This document shows positions 45,581-56,565 of a DNA stretch of 64,000 bases, piece by piece. Position numbers and translations under genes: made by a program. The DNA comes from Dromaius novaehollandiae (lineage: Eukaryota; Chordata; Aves; Casuariiformes; Dromaiidae): the NCBI RefSeq assembly GCF_036370855.1, contig NW_026991398.1, positions 1,612,001-1,676,000 on the forward strand, given 5' to 3'. A model generated the notes under the pieces. That model was not told where the DNA came from. It saw nothing but the letters and a program-made list of their open reading frames with translations, and made no database searches. Positions within the stretch are counted from its first letter, which is position 1, and every line of letters starts with the position of its first letter.

Positions 45581-48500
45581 AAAAGCTTTAGGGAGAGGAG
45601 AACTAGATGGATTTGAGAGTGTAAGAGAATGTGTGGAGACCTTGGTGCGATGTGCCTTCCATCTTTGCAGCATGCTTGGATGTAGACACGACAGACTTTG
45701 CCTAAAGGCAGTGGTGCGAATGCCTTGCTTGGGAAGAGGTAGGAGACTCAAGATGCCCCGGGGCTTTTGTCCAGCTACCACTCCAGAAGGGCATGATTTT
45801 CCTGTAGGTCCTGAGCTGTATCTGCTAGAAACATGGTGGTTGTGCTGGACACACTGTGCATGTGACATAGCCCTGCAGGCCTATTGTCATTGCATTAAAC
45901 CAAGTGTCTGCACTGAATTACGTCAGCTGTTTGCAACATCAGGATCTGCACAGGTCTCAGCTTCAGAGTGAGTGGAGCTCTTGCAGTAGTAGGCAGCTAA
46001 TGTCATTTCAAATGGCCAGGGAGATTCTCCACCTGACAGCTGATGCCCCAGAAAGATGTGGGTTTCAGAGCTGTTACATCAGAGCAAGGAGACATTGGTA
46101 CATGTCTTGGACCACCTCTGACACTTCCAATGTCAGAAGCTGTTTGTGTATGAACAACTGACTCCCACCCTCCATCTCCATTGATTACAATGGGAGCTTA
46201 GACAAGAAGCAGACAGTCACACTCTGCACCCCAAAACCTGGGCAAGGGGAATCCCACCTCCTGTGAGTCTGTGGAGTGCATGAGAGGGAACTGAATCCTA
46301 CTGCATCCCAGGAGCTTCCGAATCAGTATTTAATGCCTAGCTTGACTCCTCTAAACCAATAGCTAAAGCATGAACAAATGAACTCCCTTCTTGTCCCTGC
46401 CTAGGTGTCCTGTCTTCTTATGGGATGGGAGCAGGCCCTTCCACAGTGGGACATTTCCACCTCTCCCAGATAACCATCTTGTGATGAGACAAACTGAAAC
46501 GCTGAACTCAGTCTCTCTCCCCTGTTTAGGGAGGGACCATCGGTGATTATTTTAGTCTGCTTCAATGGGCATTTTCCAGGGGTGACCACATGGTCTTTCA
46601 GGAGATGTCAGCCCTGGAGCCCTGGGAACTTCCTGAAGGTGCACAGGGCACAGAGAAAGTCACGTCTTTGCTGGGCCTGGCTCCTGGGACTGCAGGAGCC
46701 CATGGCAACCTGGCAGGCCCTGCAGAGACACAGCTCTGTCCAGGAGCAGCTCCTCTTAAAGGAACACCAAGACTCAGGGCACTGCCTGCAGGTGCCAGGA
46801 AGAGATGAGCAACTCAGAAGTTAAAGACAGTCAGCAACAGGAGGACAGCTAAGAGCTCACTGTGAGGAGAAATCTTCACCGCCCTTGACACAGAAAGTCT
46901 CTGGCTGCAGGGCAATGCTGCTGTGGTTCCTGGAGGTTTCTTCTGTAGCTGGCACCTTCCACAGCTGAGACCACAGTGGGTCTGTCAGGGTGGCTCTCCC
47001 AGCTTCTCCTGTTTGGAGCAGGTGGTGCTTTAGAGCACAGATTCCCAGCCACGCTGTGAGATTGACAGGGCATCACAGCTACATTCTTCAGGGGGTGGTG
47101 CAGGGGTGCGAAGCCAGGGAGGGCACCCAGGTCTGCCCAATGCTGCATTTCAGAGCAGTGTCCCTGTGCCCCAGCGTACTGTGTGCCCGGGGGAGCAACT
47201 CTGCTGCCTGCCAGGGTCAGCACTCAGTGCCAGCACCCTGTGGTGCTGCAGGGAGAAGCTGTGGGTGGAAGGAGGGACCCCCATCAGGGCAGGTTCATTC
47301 TCCTGTTGAGAGGGTGCTGCACGGCTCAGGGCTGCTCTCAGCTCCAGCTCACCCCCCAGCACATTTTCTGAAGGGGACTTTTCAAGAGGAAAGTATATGC
47401 TGGTCAAACCTTCAAAGGACAGAGCTTTCCTTCCTGAGTCTGTGCTTAATCTCCCCATCTTTTGACACGGCTGGAACGGAAACAGAGTTGTTCAGTATAG
47501 ACAAGTAACTGCAACTCCTGAACTGTCGCACTGAGAGATTGAAAGGCCTTCAAGGAACCTCAGCAAATCCCTCCACTCACCCCTCTGCCTACAAGCAGCA
47601 CCACCATAATCTTTATTAGCCTCCTCAGGGTTGGTCTTAGCTGCTCCTTAGCACCTGCAAACCTGAAGGTATCTGCCCCTGCGACAGTGTCAGGCAGCAG
47701 TGGTATGAGGCATGAAAGAGAGGAAACTTCTCACAGGAAAGGCTATGGGAGAGTGGACGTGGGCAATTCCCTGACAGTTTTTGCAATGCAGATGCCTTCC
47801 CCTAAGCCAGCCCCTGTGTCTCCTCTGCCACCTACCAGAGCCTCTGCCCTCAAGGCCACAGCATCCAGCGCATGAGACACCTCCTTTGCAGTCCAGGCTC
47901 CAGGAGAGCAGATGTGCGTCTCTCCTGTATGTGCCCACTTTACCACTGCCTGACAGAGGGGCTGAGAGCAAAACTTCCTCTGCAGGGGGATGTGCACAGC
48001 TGAGTAAAGTGCAGGCTTTCCTGCATGCCCATCTAGAGGTGTTTGCATGGGAGCGAGGAGTCCAAGACCCCTTCCAGCCTGGGGTTCTTTGGGCAATGCC
48101 GTTTGTAGGGCTGGGGAATGCGCCAAGTCTCCCTAAGGAGGCATTGTCTTTTGGGCAATGCCCGAATCCAAACACTTTTGCCCCTCAGGATTCTCTAGTC
48201 ATGGAAAAAGCCAAGGATTTCTATCCCTTCAATAGATGTGCCCCATATGTAGTGAGTAAGCCCCTCTGCTACAGCCCTTCTTCTGCAGAATGGGTTGTGA
48301 AGATGTTGCAGACCCCTTCCCCATTATGAGTAGGCTTAATTGGAGAGAGGATGTGGACACAGAGCTTGTCTGTACCCCCTGCCCCACAACCCCTATTGTG
48401 GCTGCAGGTGTGGTGCAGGTGGTAAACTGATGTGAGGATAGGATCTACCTTAGGGACTGAAGTTACAGATGAGTTTCAGATATGAAAAGTCAGTTTTGTT

Positions 48501-49318
48501 CTGGAGTCATACTTGTGGTTTGGCTGGGTACCAGGGCTACGCTTGTGTGCACATGCCGAGCACTTCAGTCATTAGCTCCTTGCCTGGCCCGAGAATTTCC
48601 TGGCCAGTCATCTACACAGATGAGAGAACAGGTTGTCATGAGACAATGGACTGCCTTGAAACTAGGTGATTGACTGGACCTAGGCAACTAAATAGTTATG
48701 GCAGCCCTGCAGGTGGGAATTTCTGAAGGTTCTAGAAATTCCCTCGTGGCAAATCCTGCTGTGTCTAGTCCATTTTGTATGCTGAAATGTGTTGATAAAC
48801 ATCCTGGGTGCGGTGTCCCCAAGTGTCCTTGCTGCAACAGTGATCAGCTTGTGCATAGCTAAGACATTTGTAAATAGTCCATACTAAGTGTTCGTGCAGT
48901 AATTGTCACATACTCTGCAGTTAAGGTGTATCAATAGCAATGAATTAGGCATGTGCTGGGTGGTCACGTGGGTCCCCAGCCAACAGGATTGGAACTGAGC
49001 CAAACAGGGGTTCAGGAGTCTCACCTAATCCCGCTGACAGCACTGCAAGGACACTTTGTCACTGCACAATGACTGACCATCCTGTTTTCATTCTGAGTGT
49101 CTGTGTAACAAGCAGGGCTGACTCCTCTGGAGCCCGTGGACAGAGGACCCTGCTGCTCATGGTATACTCAGAAAGCACAGACCAAAGCACAAGTAGAGTA
49201 GGTGAAGGAAGGTCCTCCTGGTAAGGAGAAAGGACATGTGGGGAGTTGCTTAGAGAAATGCTGTGGGTTTTGTTCAAAGTCAATCCTAACTTGTCAATAT
49301 CTTTTCCTCCTTTAACAG
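45581..49318 (+). other. 5' flank of the unit C OR gene; no gene seen
   Basis: Homologous to 8220-12082 of unit A, but more diverged than A is from B. 48180-49050 has little recognisable match to the other units and may be unit-C-specific. No ORF persists across copies. Confidence 0.55.
49317..49318 (+). promoter_or_regulatory. Putative splice acceptor before the unit C OR coding exon
   Basis: 'atcttttcctcctttaacag' ends at 49318, 24 bases before the ATG. In A, B and D the acceptor reads 'cctccttag' about four bases farther upstream; here that AG is absent and the CAG takes its place. Confidence 0.5.
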
Positions 49319-49342
49319 TCCTCCAAAGCCCAGAGGCAGGAA

Positions 49343-50278
49343 ATGTCCAACAGCAGCTCCTTCAACGAGTTCCTTCTCCTGGCATTTGCAGACACGCAGG
49401 AGCTGCAGCTCTTGCACTTCTCGCTCTTCCTGGGCATCTACCTGGCTGCCCTCCTGGGCAATGGCCTCATCATCACAGCCGTAACCTGCGACCACCGTCT
49501 CCACACCCCCATGTACTTCTTCCTCCTCAACCTCTCCCACCTGGACCTTGGCTACATCTCCACCACCGTCCCCAAATCCATGGCCAATTCCCTGAGGTAC
49601 ACCAGGGCCATTTCCTACTCAGGATGTGCTGCCCAGGTCTTCCTGCTTCTCTTCTTGTTTCCAACAGAGTTTTCTCTTCTCACTGTCATGGCCTATGACC
49701 GCTACGTTGCCATCTGCAGACCCCTGCACTATGGGACCCTCATGGGCAGCAAAGCCTGTGTCAAAATGGCAGCAGCTGCCTGGGCCAGTGGTTTTCTCTA
49801 TGGTCTCCTGCACACTGCTAACACATTTTCTATACCACTCTGCCAAGGCAATGTCCTGGAGCAGTTCTTCTGTGAAATCCCCGAGATCCTCAAGCTCTCC
49901 TGCTCAGACTCCTACCTCAGGGAACTTGGCCTTCTTGTGGTTAGTGCCTGTTTAGCCTTTGGGTGTTTCGTTTTCATTATGCTGTCCTACGTGCAGATCT
50001 TCACAGTCGTGCTGAGGATCCCCTCTGAGCAGGGCCGGCACAAAGCCTTTTCCATGTGCCTCCCGCACCTGGCCGTGGTCTCCCTGCTTGTCAGCACTGG
50101 CATGTTTGCCTACCTGAAGCCCCCCTCCATTTCCTCCCCATCTCTGGATCTGGTGCTGGCTGTTCTGTACTCAGTGGTGCCTCCAGCGGTGAACCCCCTC
50201 ATCTACAGCATGAGGAACAAGGAACTCAAGGAGGCACTGAGGAAACTGTTTCAGCTGCTACCATTTCAGCAGCTATAA
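49343..50278 (+). CDS. Olfactory receptor, family 14-like, intact
   Basis: A 311-residue class A GPCR with a normal OR layout: MSNSSSFNEF N terminus with the NSS glycosylation site at N3, GN in TM1, [85 protein letters not shown], and [20 protein letters not shown] in TM7. It has a single coding exon, and the start is fixed by the preceding splice acceptor and by the homologues. The C terminus (LRKLFQLLPFQQL) is shorter than in A and D. The TM3 stretch (VFLLLFLFPTEFSLLTV) is the same as in the B pseudogene although the flanks differ, which suggests conversion between them. It keeps the canonical DRY-type DRYVAIC, where A, B and D have DRFVAIC. Role as for other ORs; ligand unknown. Confidence 0.96.
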   Translation: MSNSSSFNEFLLLAFADTQELQLLHFSLFLGIYLAALLGNGLIITAVTCDHRLHTPMYFFLLNLSHLDLGYISTTVPKSMANSLRYTRAISYSGCAAQVFLLLFLFPTEFSLLTVMAYDRYVAICRPLHYGTLMGSKACVKMAAAAWASGFLYGLLHTANTFSIPLCQGNVLEQFFCEIPEILKLSCSDSYLRELGLLVVSACLAFGCFVFIMLSYVQIFTVVLRIPSEQGRHKAFSMCLPHLAVVSLLVSTGMFAYLKPPSISSPSLDLVLAVLYSVVPPAVNPLIYSMRNKELKEALRKLFQLLPFQQL

Positions 50279-50475
50279 GCTGCCCATCCCTCTTTGTAAG
50301 TGCCTTGAATTTATCTCAGACAACTCTTGTGCTTTGGGCATTGTATCTGTGATATTCAGGCTTGTAGAATTTTTTTAAAATTCATCCCACTTCTCCAGAG
50401 GCACAAACCCAGTCTGTCTGACCCAGAGGCCTGCTGTGAATTTGTCTGTCACTGTGTCAGAGCTGGCCGGTCTCT

Positions 50476-50481
50476 AATAAA
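50476..50481 (+). promoter_or_regulatory. Poly(A) signal AATAAA, unit C OR gene
   Basis: It lies 198 bases past the stop, the same distance as in D and close to A, within a homologous context ('taataaaaggggatttcc'). Confidence 0.6.
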
Positions 50482-51480
50482 AGGGGATTTCCTCAGTGCA
50501 GTGCTTGAAAGTTGCTTTCTTCTTCCAGAGCTGGAGCAAAGAATGCACTCAAGGACTTTCACCCTGAAAAGGACTGTTGCTTTCTGGGAAATCTCCATGG
50601 TCTCAAGGCGATGAGCTCATGGGGTGCTGTGTTAGGGAAGGAGGGCTGCATTCAGCTCTCACTTGTGGGTGTCCAGTGCTCCTGGAGGTGCTGAATGGTC
50701 AAACAATTTCTGCATGGGGCTGTCTGCCCTATGACAGGGCTGGTGACAGATGCCCACAGCGGATCCTCTTCCTCTGCAGGCAGAGGGAAGGGAGCCTGGA
50801 GAGTGGTTCATGTCACCTTCATTGAAAAACCCTGGGATGGATCTTGGGACACACCTGAACACAGCCTGAGCCATTTGAAATGCCATGTGATTGCTCAGAG
50901 CATCATCCACAGTCACAGACCCCTTGGTAGGGGGTTGTCAGGTGCAATGATGCCCGTCCAGCTGGGTCTGCTTCTCGCCCCAACCACCACGGCCAGTGTA
51001 GAGTCACCCCATGGCCCTGGTGCACCACAGCCCGCTCGCTCTGCAGAGCAGCACCACCAGCTCGGGGCTCTGTGGGGAGCACAGGGGAGGGTGCAGGAGT
51101 GGCCAGGCAGGCCAGCACTGATGCACTCCCTGGGGACAGGCTCTCTGGGGAGCAGGAACCTCCCTGGAGAAGGGGAAAGGAGCAATTGTGTGCTTGCAAG
51201 GAAGAAAAATAGAGAAATCTATTCCCATGTATGTCAACAAAGGGCAGGCGGTGGTGAGCAGAGGCATTTCTACACCTGCTCTGAGCTGGCTGCCTCCCAC
51301 CTGCAGTCCATTTTCCTGGACTGGAGAAAAGTGGGGACACACTTACGCTGCAGAGCTGGTCACATGGGGACTTGCTTTAGTTCAACAGAATGACATTCTG
51401 AGTGTAGCGGCAGGGCTGGCAGGCACTGATGCCTTCTCCCCCGGTCCAGGAGCTGAGACTGCTCCCCAGTGCTAAGGGGC

Positions 51481-54400
51481 TAAATAGAAGGTTTTAGGTG
51501 CAGGGAGAAAGGCAGAGAAATACTGCAAGTCTCCTTCAGGCCAGACGTCATGGGATCTGCTTCTAAGGGCATTTCAAAGGAGATCATGATGTGACTCAGG
51601 TCCCTTGAGAGCCACACATTGGAGGCATCTCATAGTCTTCAGTCACCCAGGACTTTAAGGTCCCAGAATGAAATCTTTGAGTTCCAGGAAACTCCCCGTT
51701 GGTTGGGAGGGGTGTCTCAAATCCTGCTGCCCTCTATCGCACAAGGGTGGCCAGGAAAAGACTCTCCTTCCCCCAGGTGCCACTGGAAGGAATGGCCTTG
51801 CCAGAGAAGGGGTAAAATCCACCTGTATTTGGAGATGTTTGCTGGTGGGACTCCTGGCCTTCATTCCCCTCTTTTGATTTGTCTCCACTTTCTTCCACCA
51901 CTTCTCCCACATGAATTTATTTGACACTGTGAGGTGTGTCCCGGGCACATCATGCCCATGCCATGAGCAATCAGAGGAGGCCGTATCCATGGCTCAGGGA
52001 TCGGGATCCTTGGCACCTCAGGATGGTCTATCTCTAGATAGGTTAGACAACACAGATGGATTCTGTCTCTAAAAAGTCATAATCCTGTCCATGCATCTAG
52101 AGATAGAGTAAATAACGGGTCCCCCTGGAGCTGCCTCCCTTAAGCAAGTCTGGGCACATGTGGCTCCAGCCACTTGGCGACTGGCAGAAATGCCTAAATC
52201 CCCCCACACACACCTCTTTTTTTTTTTTTAAGTTGTTTTGAAAGGTTTCCATTACTGGGGCATTGATGGCACCATCATGGCATTGAAAAAAGAAAAAAGA
52301 AAGGGGAGGATGGCACCATCTACTCAGAGGCACAACTACAGAGGTAGAGAACTCACACTGCAGAAGAACCTGCATTTCTTCCCCCACCACTGAGGGGATT
52401 CAGGACTTCTGTGTGGTTAAAGGTGGATGCAAAGAATTTCTGGGGTAATGTAGATATGCCAAGGCAGTATCTCCCAGACTGCCCGTACAGTCAACGGGGA
52501 GGAGGAGGTGTTCACCTGCCTTCTTTTAGATGGTCGCATAAAGCACAAATGACTCCTGTCCCAGAATCATTTGCTCTGTGCTTGAAATGGGGCCTGAGGT
52601 CATAGGCTTTTAGGATAATTCAGGTTGAAGGGGCCACAGGAGGCCTGTAGTGCAACCTGCTGCCCAAAGCAGGGTCAGAGAGAGGGTCAGAAACCAAAAA
52701 AGGCTCCTGCCAAAGGATTTTGGGGTGATAGAGCAGGAGACGACAGTAGAGAGCTGACAGCGTAGTACAAGTCTCATGCATAAACGAGTTTCTTTTTTGC
52801 TTTCTCCAGAGAATTAAATCCTCAGCTCTCCAGAGGGAACAAGCTGGGACACTAACTTTGCCACTAACATGGAGGTGGAGGAGCTCCTGAGTCCCTTACA
52901 GACAGAGGTTGGTCCAAAGGCCACCACCCCAAAGGCACCAGACCCCCAGGCATGCCTGCCTTGCTGCTGGGCACCCTCCAGCCCCAGGCAGGAGGTCTGC
53001 TGGGAACAGCGTGGGGTCTGCAGCCTGCAGCCCTGGTCACCCAGCAGGTGTGGTGGGACCCCGCTCCTCTAGGTGAGACTGGGCTCTCCTGCATTTCCCC
53101 AGTCTGAAGACTTTGTCCCCTCCAGCTGGGAATACAGCCCAGCAGAGAGGGCCAACATGGGAAACACAATTTCTGTTCCGGGGTGTGAAGAGAGAGGGGA
53201 GGGCAGAGGGGGATCTGCTCCTGCCCTGGGCAGTGATTCCCTCCCTGCAGCCAGTACAGCCCTGCTGATGCCTTGAAACCTGTGAGCCCAGGACATGGGA
53301 CTCCCATTTGCTCTGGCTCTAAAGATTTCTCAGCCCTCAAGACCCAGGATGCAAAGCACCAGTCTGGGGACACCTCAGCAGTCGAAGGGGCTGAATGCCT
53401 GGTGTGTTCCTGAGAACTCTTCTGCAGTCTCCTGCACTGGTTTGACTCCTGTTGCCCATGGAGCAGAGACGCCTTTTGAGGATGAACTCACTCCCTGTGT
53501 GACTCTGAGGACAGGCTTGACCAGGCAGTGCAAATGCCAGCAAGGCCTCAACCCCACAGCAGTGTCCCCTGCCCAGGACTCCTCCTTCCAGTCCCTTCCT
53601 CCTGGAGCATTTGGATTGGGAGGGACTGCTGGAGATCTCCAGGACCATGATCTGCTCTGAGCTGGGCTAACTTTACAGCTAGGTCAGGTTGTTAAGTGCT
53701 TTCTCCAGGAGAATTTTTAAAAAACTCTGGGCCTCTGCCCCAATGCTGCTCAGCGCTCATGATTATTTCTTTTTTTATTTCATTAAACTCTTTTGAAATT
53801 TGCTTTACTGCATCTTCTCCTTGTTGTCTCTTGTCCTTTCCTCCCCTTGGCCCCAGCCAGACCATCCCATCTACTTTGACTAAGGACAATCACAGCCTCA
53901 CCTCCAAGCAGCCTTGCTGGGATCTCCAGGCCCTGTGCAGGTGGGCTGTGGTGGCCAGCTCCAAGCAGAGCTATGTGCTGCACGTCCCTCTGTGGTCTCA
54001 GAGGAGAGTGTAGGGAGACATGACATTACCCAGGGCAGAGCCTGTGGGCTGACACCAGGGCAGAGCCAAGATCAGCAGGGGTGGGAACACAAGACCTCCA
54101 GCAGCTCCTCTCCACACCTGTGCAGGGAGTGACACACTTGACAGTGCGCCTGAGAGAGGACAGTGACGCAGGACGGAGGGCACCGTGAGCTGCGTTACTG
54201 GGCTCCAACCACCTGTGCTGGGTCTGGGAGTCCTGGCAGCCTGTGCCGCTGGCTGCAGCCCTCGAGAAATCCCCGACTCTGCTAGCAGCAGTGGTTCCCC
54301 TCCAGGACTGTCGGGAGCTTCTGGAGTGTCGTGGCTCCTGTCTCCCTCCTGTCCCTGCGCTGGTCCAGCCCTGCTGCCCTCCATGTGGCCCCATGGCCCC

Positions 54401-55089
54401 ACTGAGCAGGCACCGCACAGGACAGGGTGCGTTCAGGGTGGGGAAATGTCCCCCAGCATGGTTCCCATGACAGCCCTCAGTGCCCCCTCCCCCAAGGCCC
54501 TCCTGCCCAGCAGCCTCCCACCAGTCCCCAGCCCCTGCCCAGCCCTCATCCTGTCCCCCAGGGTTAGCAGAAGGCCATGCTCCAGGGTCTGCTGGGGTCT
54601 GGGCCCAGGGAGAGGCCAGGCAGGGTGGTCATCCCCCACACACAGGTGCTGAGCCCAGCAGGCAGACGGAGCTGGTCACATTCAAAGATCACCCCTCACC
54701 AGGACCACAGGGAATGGCCAGTGCTGGAGATGGCTGGTACCAGGGACTGGGGGTGTGAGGAGTTTCCTGGGACAGCTTCTCCTCTCTGTTCATGCAACAA
54801 GCTGGGCTGGATCTTTGCCCTGAAGCACCCTGCTTGAGGGCTCCCATGGGAGGAGGATGGTCTACAGGCCGAGTAGATGGCCCCAGGGCCTCCTCTGCAT
54901 GCTCCCTGCCAGCCCTGCAGAGGACCCAGGAGAGGACTCGTCCTCCCAGGGCTCACAGCAGGACGCCCAGTCCTCCAGCTGGGCATGGACCCCTTTCTGG
55001 ATGTGACTTTTGGGGTGAGGACCAGCATGCAGGGTGAGGGAGATTGTCTCAAGGGCATGTGCTGGGGACCTGGCCTGAAGGACAGCAGC
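51481..55089. other. Spacer between the convergent units C and D; no gene recognised
   Basis: Mixed sequence, GC-rich from about 52860. Short CR1 3' ends (minus) lie at about 52605-52690 ('ttcaggttgaaggggccacaggagg') and 53610-53705 ('gctaggtcaggttgttaag'). T runs occur at 52217-52229. A patch at 54568-54630 resembles 24600-24663. A short frame MGNTISVPGCEERGEG begins at 53157 but has no recognisable family. I call no CDS here. Confidence 0.45.
53610..53705 (-). mobile_element. CR1 LINE 3' end, short fragment
   Basis: 'gggagggactgctggagatctcc', then 'gggctaactttacagctaggtcaggttg' fits the CR1 3' UTR reverse complement. Confidence 0.55.
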
Positions 55090-55257
55090 AAACTTGGTCT
55101 CTAAGAGATCATTACATGACTATGAGCTTTTTCCTTCTGAACCCATGGAGAACCCCATCAGCAGCAGCCCCTTTGGTCATAATTTCTTTGGGCCTATTCT
55201 TGACACCAGCTTTGGAAGAAGAGCCAGCCTTCAAGCTCTGCACCAGAAACAACCTCC

Positions 55258-55263
55258 TTTATT
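55258..55263 (-). promoter_or_regulatory. Poly(A) signal AATAAA, unit D OR gene
   Basis: TTTATT on the plus strand, 198 bases past the stop, with the same context as A ('gaaataaaggaggttgtttctggtgcag' on the minus strand). Confidence 0.6.
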
Positions 55264-55460
55264 TCACACATACCGTGAGGGAGTCAGCTCTGACCCAGTG
55301 CTGGACACAATTCTATATGGGCACCAGGTGAGACAGAGGAGTCTCAGTAAAGGTGGAATGAATGCAAGCATTTGTGCACCAACAGGATAACAAATACTAC
55401 TAATCATAGTAACAATAGTGAACAAACAGTGCTCAGTCCTGGTATGGGATACCATGGGAG

Positions 55461-56420
55461 TCATTTGTGGAGAGAAATGCCAATGTTACCACTGCTGAAA
55501 AATGTCCATGAAATCACTTTCCTCACGGCATCCTTGAGCTCCTTGTTCCTCATGCTGTAGATGAGGGGGTTCACTGCTGGAGGCACCACCGCGTACAGAA
55601 CAGCCACCACCAGATCCAGAGCTGGGGAGGAGAGGGAGGGGGGCTTCAGGTAGGCAAATGTGCCAGTGCTGATGAACAGGGAGACCACGGCCAGGTGAGG
55701 GAGGCACATGGAAAAGGCTTTGTGCCGGCCCTGCTCAGAGGGGATCCTTAGCACAGCAGTGAAGATCTGCACGTAGGACACCACAATGAAAATGAAACAC
55801 ACAAAGCCTAAACAGGCACTAACCACAATAACCCCAAGTTCCCTGAGGTAGGAGTCTGAGCAGGAGAGCTTGATGATCTGGGGGATTTCACAGAAGAACT
55901 GGTCCAGGACATTGCCTTGGCAGAGTGGTATTGAAAATGTGTTAGCAGTGTGCAGCACAGCATAGAGAAAAACAGTGCTCCAGGCAGCTGCTGCCATTTT
56001 GACACAAGCTCTGCTGCCCATGAGGGTCCCATAGTGCAGGGGTCTGCAGATGGCCACAAAGCGGTCATATGCCATGACTGTGAGAAGAGCATACTCTGCT
56101 GATATAAAGAAGACAAGGAAAAATACCTGGGCAGCACATCCCAAGCAGGAAATGGCCCTGGTGTCCCACAGGGAATTGGCCATGGATTTGGGGACAGTGG
56201 TGGAGATAGAGCCAAGGTCGAGGATGGAGAGGTTGAGGAGGAAGAAGTACATGGGGGTGTGGAGGCGGTGGTTGCAGGCTATGGCTGTGATGATGAGGCC
56301 GTTGCCCAGGAGGGCAGCCAGGTAGATGCCCAGGAAGAGCGAGAAGTGCAAGAGCTGCAGCTCATGTGTGTCTGCAAATGCCAGGAGGAGGAACTCGTTG
56401 AAGAAGCTGCTGTTGGACAT
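55461..56420 (-). CDS. Olfactory receptor, family 14-like, intact
   Basis: A 319-residue class A GPCR: MSNSSFFNEFLLLAFADTHE, GN in TM1, HTPMYFFLLNLSILDLGSIS, CAAQVFFLVFFISAEYALLT in TM3, [85 protein letters not shown], and a tail WTFFSSGNIGISLHK shared with the A gene. It is uninterrupted and of normal length. The start is set by homology and by the acceptor 27 bases upstream (AG at 56449-56448, minus). It faces the C gene tail to tail across about 5.2 kb. Its TM3 and TM5 differ most from its paralogues, the regions that usually line the OR binding pocket, so its ligand range may differ. Ligand unknown. Confidence 0.96.
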   Translation of the reverse strand: MSNSSFFNEFLLLAFADTHELQLLHFSLFLGIYLAALLGNGLIITAIACNHRLHTPMYFFLLNLSILDLGSISTTVPKSMANSLWDTRAISCLGCAAQVFFLVFFISAEYALLTVMAYDRFVAICRPLHYGTLMGSRACVKMAAAAWSTVFLYAVLHTANTFSIPLCQGNVLDQFFCEIPQIIKLSCSDSYLRELGVIVVSACLGFVCFIFIVVSYVQIFTAVLRIPSEQGRHKAFSMCLPHLAVVSLFISTGTFAYLKPPSLSSPALDLVVAVLYAVVPPAVNPLIYSMRNKELKDAVRKVISWTFFSSGNIGISLHK

Positions 56421-56447
56421 TTGGTCCCACTGGGCTTTGGGGATTGT

Positions 56448-56564
56448 CTAAGGAGGAAAAGACATTGACAAGTTAGGGGAGACTTTCCAAGGAAAAAGAA
56501 AAAAGTCTCATTGAAAACACCAGGTTGTCTCTCTCTTTTTTGGGGAGGATCATTGGGCAGGTAC
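56448..56564 (-). promoter_or_regulatory. Putative short leader intron, unit D
   Basis: Minus strand: donor AGCAAG|GTACCT (GT at 56564-56563) and acceptor 'cttttcctccttag' (AG at 56449-56448), 117 bases long against 121 in A and B. Confidence 0.5.
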
Positions 56565-56565
56565 C

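Larger units (their letters stand above)
40860..51480 (+). repeat. Segmental duplication unit C of the OR14 cluster
   Basis: It starts at the lead-in 'ttctgtttccgcgtgtcttgatta' matching 14235 (B) and 63509 (D, inverted). It holds non-coding lead-in (40860-42385), the ancestral CR1, spacer, a longer CR1, the OR relic, 5' flank (45580-49318), the intact OR14-like gene and 3' flank to about 51200-51480. With unit D it forms an inverted pair. Confidence 0.83.

Noticed and set aside
53157-53276. Frame starting MGNTISVPGC, suggestive of an N-myristoylated protein
   Set aside because: Only about 39 codons, no downstream domain, and no retroviral or host family recognised.
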